From contig PKER01000256.1 in assembly GCA_002919115.1 (NCBI GenBank), forward strand, positions 1 through 8,392: DNA of 8,392 nucleotides, read 5' to 3'. Below, one piece after another: positions 4,601 to 8,392 of this stretch; position 1 is the first letter of the stretch; the number at the start of each line of letters is the position of its first letter. The DNA comes from a bacterium (lineage in GTDB: Bacteria > Actinomycetota > Thermoleophilia > Solirubrobacterales > 70-9). The position numbers and the translations under genes were made by a program. The notes beneath the pieces were generated by a model. The model did no database searches. It was not told the origin of the DNA and saw only the letters and a list, made by a program, of their open reading frames with translations.

Positions 4601-5463
4601 GGCGTGATCTTGGTCCCCACGCCCGCGTCGGTGAACAGCTCCAGCAGCATCGAGTGCGGCCGGCGCCCGTCCACGATCTGCACGGAGTCAACCCCGCCGC
4701 GGATCGCCTCCAGGCAGGCTTCCAGCTTCGGCCGCATGCCTCCCGAGACGCTCGGCAGCGCCTCCTCCACCTCGTCCGCCGTCGCCGCCGAGATCAGGGT
4801 CGCCGGGTCGTCCGGGTCCTCGAGCCAGCCCGGCACGTCGGTCAGGAAGATCGCCTTGTGCGCGGGCAGCGCCGCCGCGACCTTGCCCGCCGCCGCGTCG
4901 GCGTTCACGTTGTAGGAGCGCCCGTCGAGGTCGGAGGCGGCGGCCGCGATCACCGGGATGTAGTCGGCGGCGATGTGGTTGAGCACGCTCACGTCCACCT
5001 TGTGGATCTCCCCCACGTCGCCCACCTGGTCGGCGTTCGCCACCGGCCGCACGTCGAACATGCGCCCGTCCTCGCCGGAGAGCCCGACCGCCGGCTGGCC
5101 GTGGCGGTTGATGCGGTTGACGATGTCGGAGTTGACCTTGCCGAGCAGCACCATCTTCGCCACCTCGACGGTCTCGGGGTCGGAGACGCGCAGCCCGTCG
5201 ACGAAGCGCACCTCCATGCCGAGCCGCTCCATGTAGGCGGTGATGTCGGGCCCGCCGCCGTGGACGACGATCGGGTTCATGCCGACGTACTTGAGGAGCA
5301 CGACGTCGGTGGCGAACGCCTCCTTGAGCTGCTCGTCTCGCATCGCCGCGCCGCCGTACTTGATGACGATCGTGCGTCCGTGGAACTGCTTGATGTAGGG
5401 CAGCGCCTCGAGGAGCGTCTCGACCGACGCCACGCCCTCAACTGTCCTGCGCGTGGGGTTCAT
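4597..5463 (-). CDS. argB: N-acetylglutamate kinase
   Basis: It phosphorylates N-acetylglutamate with ATP, the second step of arginine synthesis. The 288-residue product has the amino-acid-kinase fold signature: IKYGGAAM (34-41, with catalytic Lys35), the glycine loop HGGG (68-71), GLRVSD (90-95), YNVNAD (184-189) and GGMRPKLEA (241-249). An N-terminal helix (about residues 12-28, VETLLEALPYIKQF) precedes the first strand, and the C-terminal block DGRRPHSMLLELFTDAGVGT resembles the arginine-site signature. In characterised hexameric enzymes these two features go with feedback inhibition by arginine, which also fits an ArgJ-based acetyl cycle. ATG 5463 overlaps the argJ TGA (5460-5463) and its own TGA overlaps the argD ATG, so translation is probably coupled on both sides. 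Confidence 0.96.
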   Translation of the reverse strand: MNPTRRTVEGVASVETLLEALPYIKQFHGRTIVIKYGGAAMRDEQLKEAFATDVVLLKYVGMNPIVVHGGGPDITAYMERLGMEVRFVDGLRVSDPETVEVAKMVLLGKVNSDIVNRINRHGQPAVGLSGEDGRMFDVRPVANADQVGDVGEIHKVDVSVLNHIAADYIPVIAAAASDLDGRSYNVNADAAAGKVAAALPAHKAIFLTDVPGWLEDPDDPATLISAATADEVEEALPSVSGGMRPKLEACLEAIRGGVDSVQIVDGRRPHSMLLELFTDAGVGTKITP

Positions 5464-6638
5464 GTCGTGTACTCGGCGTTGATCCGGATGTACTCGTGGG
5501 TGAGGTCTGCGAAGTAGACGTGCGCGCTCGCCGCGCCCCGCCCCAGGCGGATGCCGATCTCGGCCTCGCGCGCGTCCGAGCCGAGCTCCTCGTAGTCGAT
5601 CGTCGCCGGGCCCGGCTCCGGCATCTCCTCCCCGGCGAGCGCCTGGCCCGCCGCCTGCGCGATCCGCCCCCAGTTGGGGTCGCGCCCGGTGAGCGCGGTC
5701 TTCACGAGCGGCGAGTTCGCGATCGCCCGCGCCACCCGCTCCGCCTCCTCGGCGTCGGCGGCCTCGCTCACCAGCACCCGGCCCGTGCGCTCGGTCCCCT
5801 CGCCGTCGGCCACGATCTCGAGCGCGAGCTGCAGAAGCACCGCGTCCAGGAGCCCCTCGGGCAGCGGCTTGCCGGACGCACCGGTCGCCTGCAGCACGAC
5901 GGTGTCGTTGGTGCTCATCTGCCCGTCGACCGTGATCCGCTCGAACGAGCCCGCCACCGCGCGGCGCAGCTCGGCCTCCGGGTCGCCGACGACCGCGTCG
6001 GTCTGCACGAAGCAGAGCATCGTCGCGAAGCCCGGCTCGATCATCCCCGCGCCCTTGGCCTGCGCGGAGAGCGTGACCCCGTCCAGGCGCAGCGTCACCC
6101 GCTTCGGGAAGCGGTCGGTTGTCATGATCGCCTCGCTGAACTCGACGCCGCCCGCGGGGCTCAGCCGCCCGGACGCCTCCCGCACGCCGCGCAGCACCGC
6201 GTCGATGTCGAGCGGCACGCCGATCACGCCGGTCTCCGCGACGGCGACGTTCTCGCCGGCTACGCCCACGGCCTCGGCGGCCGCGTCGCGCATCGCGAGC
6301 GCGTCGGCGATGCCCTGCTCGCCCGTCGCCGCGTTCGCGTTGCCGGAGTTCACGACCACCGCGCGGACCGCATCCAGCGCGCAGCGCTCGCGGCAGACCA
6401 CGACGGGCGCCGCGGCGGCCGCGTTGCGCGTGAGCAGCACGGCCGAGCGCACCCCGGGCTCGTCGCAGACGAGCAGGCCCACGTCGGTCTTGCCGCCGCC
6501 CTTGAGGCCGCAGTGCACGCCCGCCGCGCGGAACCCCGGGGCGAGCTGCGCCGGGCTCAGCATCTCGGCGCCGGCGGGCGCCTCGACCCAGCGCGAGCGG
6601 AAGAAGTCCTCCACAGCAGGGGCCGCGCCGTCTGTCAC
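5460..6638 (-). CDS. argJ: Glutamate N-acetyltransferase (ornithine acetyltransferase)
   Basis: ArgJ transfers the acetyl group from N-acetylornithine to glutamate, releasing ornithine and recycling the acetyl group; some members also use acetyl-CoA and so start the pathway. The protein is 392 residues from GTG 6638. It cleaves itself before a threonine: the motif KGAGMIEPGFATML is present, with the break expected between Ala205 and Thr206, giving alpha and beta chains. Other family marks are NSGNANAATG (97-106), ETGVIG (135-140), VDGQMSTNDT (237-246), GRDPNWGRI and the C-terminal HEYIRINAEYTT. I favour GTG 6638 because GGAGGGGG stands five bases before it; ATG 6650 (396 residues) is open but has only a poor AGG upstream. 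No argA is present in the window, so a bifunctional enzyme is possible but cannot be decided here. Confidence 0.95.
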   Translation of the reverse strand: MTDGAAPAVEDFFRSRWVEAPAGAEMLSPAQLAPGFRAAGVHCGLKGGGKTDVGLLVCDEPGVRSAVLLTRNAAAAAPVVVCRERCALDAVRAVVVNSGNANAATGEQGIADALAMRDAAAEAVGVAGENVAVAETGVIGVPLDIDAVLRGVREASGRLSPAGGVEFSEAIMTTDRFPKRVTLRLDGVTLSAQAKGAGMIEPGFATMLCFVQTDAVVGDPEAELRRAVAGSFERITVDGQMSTNDTVVLQATGASGKPLPEGLLDAVLLQLALEIVADGEGTERTGRVLVSEAADAEEAERVARAIANSPLVKTALTGRDPNWGRIAQAAGQALAGEEMPEPGPATIDYEELGSDAREAEIGIRLGRGAASAHVYFADLTHEYIRINAEYTT

Positions 6639-6640
6639 CG

Positions 6641-6648
6641 CCCCCTCC
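6641..6648 (-). promoter_or_regulatory. Shine-Dalgarno sequence that favours the GTG start of argJ
   Basis: GGAGGGGG on the minus strand lies two bases after the alternative ATG (6650) and ends two bases before GTG 6638; from its GGAGG core the spacing is five bases. It would be inside the coding region if ATG 6650 were used. Confidence 0.6.
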
Positions 6649-6653
6649 ATCGC

Positions 6654-7703
6654 CTAGAGGAGCCCCTCGGTCTCGCCCAGGCCGAGCATCAGGTTCAGGT
6701 TCTGCACCGCCTGCCCGGCCGCGCCCTTCCAGAGGTTGTCGATCGCGGCGAACACGATCGCCTGCTCGCCCCCGTCGGCGAGCACCGGCTGGATCCGGCA
6801 CACGTTGGTCTCGCGCACGTCGAGCACGGTCGGCGGCGCGTCGGCGAGCTCGATGAACGGCTCGCCCGCGTAGCGCTCCTCGTACAGCGCGCGCAGCTCG
6901 TCGGGCTCGACCTTGCGCGACAGCGTCACGTAGCAGCTCGCGAGCAGCCCCTGGTCGAGCGGGAGCAGGTGCGGCACGAACGTCACCGGCCCGCGCGCGC
7001 CCATGCCCCGCAGCTCCTGGCGGATCTCGGGCGTGTGGCGGTGGCCGGTGACCTTGTAGGGCTTGAAGTTCTCGCCGACGTTGGAGAAGTGCATCGCCTC
7101 CCCCGCGCCGCGGCCCGCGCCCGAGACGCCCGACTTGGCGTCGATCACGACGCCCTCCACGAGGCCCGCCTCGGCGAGCGGCGCCAGCGCGAGCAGCGAG
7201 CAGGTCGGGTAGCAGCCTGGGTTCGCGATCAGCTCGGCGGTGCGAACGGCGTCGCGGTTGAGCTCGGTGAGCCCGTAGACGGCGCCCTCGAGCAGCTCCG
7301 GCTCGCCGTGCGGGCCGTACCAGCGCTCGTACTCGGGCAGGTCGCGCAGCCGGAAGTCGGCGGAGAGGTCCACCACCTGCGCGCCCAGCCCCCGCAGCTC
7401 GGCGACCACCGGCGCGGCGGCGCCGTGCGGGTAGGCGACGATCGCGGCGTCGATCTCGTCGGCCTGGGCCAGGTCGAGCTCGATCAGCTCGAGCGGCACC
7501 CGGTGGCGCGGGTAGATGTCGTCGAGCCGCTGGCCGGCCTCGCTGCGCGACGTGACCGCGACGAGCTGCAGGCGCGGGTGGCGCCACACGAGCCGCGCCG
7601 CGAGCGCGCCCGCGAACCCGGTCGCGCCGGCGACCAGCACCCGCGCGGCGGGCTCGCCGTCGAGCGGCTGGTTCGCGATCGCCTGGGCGTTGGCCTCACT
7701 CAC
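6654..7703 (-). CDS. argC: N-acetyl-gamma-glutamyl-phosphate reductase
   Basis: It reduces N-acetylglutamyl phosphate to the semialdehyde with NADPH, the third step of arginine synthesis. The 349-residue product has the dinucleotide-binding GATGFAG (26-32), DLSADFRLRD (112-121), the catalytic Cys164 in NPGCYPT, the active-site HRHTPEI (221-227) and the C-terminal IDNLWKGAAGQAVQNLNLM that closes the cofactor site. The length is normal, with about 20 unconserved residues before the Rossmann fold. The start is GTG 7703: GGAGG stands eight bases upstream, inside the end of pheT, and the two genes overlap by eight bases. argJ starts 15 bases after the stop (3 bases if its ATG is used). It is the first arginine gene in the unit, so its expression is tied to pheT unless a promoter lies inside pheT. 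Confidence 0.97.
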   Translation of the reverse strand: MSEANAQAIANQPLDGEPAARVLVAGATGFAGALAARLVWRHPRLQLVAVTSRSEAGQRLDDIYPRHRVPLELIELDLAQADEIDAAIVAYPHGAAAPVVAELRGLGAQVVDLSADFRLRDLPEYERWYGPHGEPELLEGAVYGLTELNRDAVRTAELIANPGCYPTCSLLALAPLAEAGLVEGVVIDAKSGVSGAGRGAGEAMHFSNVGENFKPYKVTGHRHTPEIRQELRGMGARGPVTFVPHLLPLDQGLLASCYVTLSRKVEPDELRALYEERYAGEPFIELADAPPTVLDVRETNVCRIQPVLADGGEQAIVFAAIDNLWKGAAGQAVQNLNLMLGLGETEGLL

Positions 7704-8392
7704 GCAGCGAGCCTCCGATCCCGCCGAGCGCGGCCCGGATCGCCTCGCGGCGCTCCGCCACCTCGGCGTCGGTCAGCGTGCGGTCGGGGGCGCGGAACTC
7801 CAGCCGCAGCGCGAGGCTCTTGCGGCCCTCGCCGAGCTGCTCGCCCCGGTAGAGGTCGAAGATCCGCGCCGAGCGCAGGAGCTCGCCGCCCCCCTCGAGC
7901 ACGGTCTCGCGCACCCGCTCCGCGGGCACGTCGTCGGGCACGACCACGGCGAGGTCCTGGAACACCGCCGGGAAGGTCGCGAGGTCCTCGTAGGTCCCCT
8001 CGCCCAGCGGGCTCGCCGCAAAGAGCGGCGCCAGGTCGAGCTCGGCGGCGGCCACGCTGCGGTTCTCGAGGTCCCACTCGGCCGCGACCAGGGGGTGCAG
8101 CTCGCCGATCCAGCCGACCGCGCTCCCAGCGATCTCCACGCGCGCGGCGCGGCCCGGGTGCAGGAACGGCTCGCTCCCGGGGGCGAACGCGGGCTCCACC
8201 GCGAAGCGCTCGCAGAGCGCCTCGACGACGCCCTTGAGCGCGAAGAAGTCGGCGGGCTGGCCCGCGCCGCGCCACGAGCCGGGCACGAGCTCGCCCACGG
8301 CGAGCAGGCCGAGGCGCAGCGGCTCGAAGGCCGGCGGGCCCATGCGCCCGGGGAACGCGCCGGCGGCCACGCCGCCCTCGGCGGGCGCCCGC
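7696..8392 (-). CDS. pheT: Phenylalanyl-tRNA synthetase beta chain, C-terminal part
   Basis: The beta chain joins PheS in an alpha2-beta2 enzyme that charges tRNA-Phe. The last 231 residues are present; the 5' part lies beyond the right edge. The first two thirds belong to the catalytic-like core domain (FFALKGVVEAL, FLHPGRAARV, GWIGELHPLV). The final ~95 residues are the FDX-ACB anticodon-recognition domain, recognised by FPAVFQDLAVVV, IFDLYRGEQLGEGRKSLALRL and FRAPDRTLTDAEV. It ends normally at SLRE with TGA at 7698-7696. pheS is expected beyond the edge. The eight-base overlap with argC makes this the upstream gene of the arginine unit, an order also found in mycobacteria. Confidence 0.95.
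   Translation of the reverse strand, partial: RAPAEGGVAAGAFPGRMGPPAFEPLRLGLLAVGELVPGSWRGAGQPADFFALKGVVEALCERFAVEPAFAPGSEPFLHPGRAARVEIAGSAVGWIGELHPLVAAEWDLENRSVAAAELDLAPLFAASPLGEGTYEDLATFPAVFQDLAVVVPDDVPAERVRETVLEGGGELLRSARIFDLYRGEQLGEGRKSLALRLEFRAPDRTLTDAEVAERREAIRAALGGIGGSLRE
7712..7716 (-). promoter_or_regulatory. Shine-Dalgarno sequence of argC within the end of pheT
   Basis: GGAGG on the minus strand, eight bases before GTG 7703, is the clearest ribosome-binding site in the window. It supports the GTG start and the overlapping layout with pheT. Confidence 0.8.

Noticed and set aside
3350..4915. A 521-codon plus-strand frame opposite argD, starting in the hairpin array.
   Set aside because: It is a shadow of argD and the end of argB, with biased composition and no domain.
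5496..8237. A stop-free plus-strand frame of 913 codons opposite pheT, argC and argJ.
   Set aside because: It is antisense to three firmly identified genes. Its translation is Arg/His/Leu/Ala-rich low-complexity sequence typical of GC-rich shadow frames, with no recognisable motif.

Overview
This is a very GC-rich window (roughly 70% by eye) of actinobacterial character. The arginine genes sit directly behind pheT, as they do in Mycobacterium and many other Actinobacteria. There is a class E-type sortase, GTG starts are used, and two genes have promoters consistent with leaderless or near-leaderless transcripts. A deep actinobacterial lineage such as Thermoleophilia/Solirubrobacterales is my guess from the protein flavour and gene order, not something the sequence proves. 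All genes except the sortase lie on the minus strand.

From right to left: the 3' part of pheT (phenylalanyl-tRNA synthetase beta chain) enters from the right edge and overlaps argC by 8 bases. argJ follows after a short gap, then argB and argD, each joined to the gene before it by an ATGA stop/start overlap. This is a single compact pheT-argC-argJ-argB-argD transcription unit. It supplies the steps from N-acetylglutamate through N-acetylornithine to ornithine, with ArgJ recycling the acetyl group.

Downstream of argD lies a 254-base non-coding stretch (3156-3409). It holds three tandem copies of a 62-base unit, each containing an 11-base-arm inverted repeat around an A5/T5-centred loop, followed by a G-run tract on the minus strand. 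Next is a minus-strand gene for a single-pass membrane protein with a Pro/Gln/Tyr/Gly-rich inner part and a Thr/Glu-rich outer tail. It meets the plus-strand sortase gene tail to tail, and both stop codons lie in one CTAG palindrome.

The sortase gene is divergent from argG (argininosuccinate synthase). argG is coupled by another ATGA overlap to a 52-residue membrane protein gene whose stop codon lies in a degenerate 7-base tandem repeat. That repeat and an inverted copy about 115 bases away flank a small hairpin, giving a 153-base palindromic, MITE-like element (327-479). An AT-rich cluster of alternating GCTAA half-sites (251-281) then precedes the 5' end of a secreted coiled-coil protein gene that runs off the left edge.

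Compared with the classical actinobacterial order argC-J-B-D-F-R-G-H, the argF, argR and argH genes are missing here. The space between argD and argG is occupied by repeats and the sortase/membrane-protein pair. The most interesting signals are the two repeat elements, the CTAG double stop and the small coupled membrane gene behind argG. I did not find a clearly new multi-gene system; the enzymes are standard.
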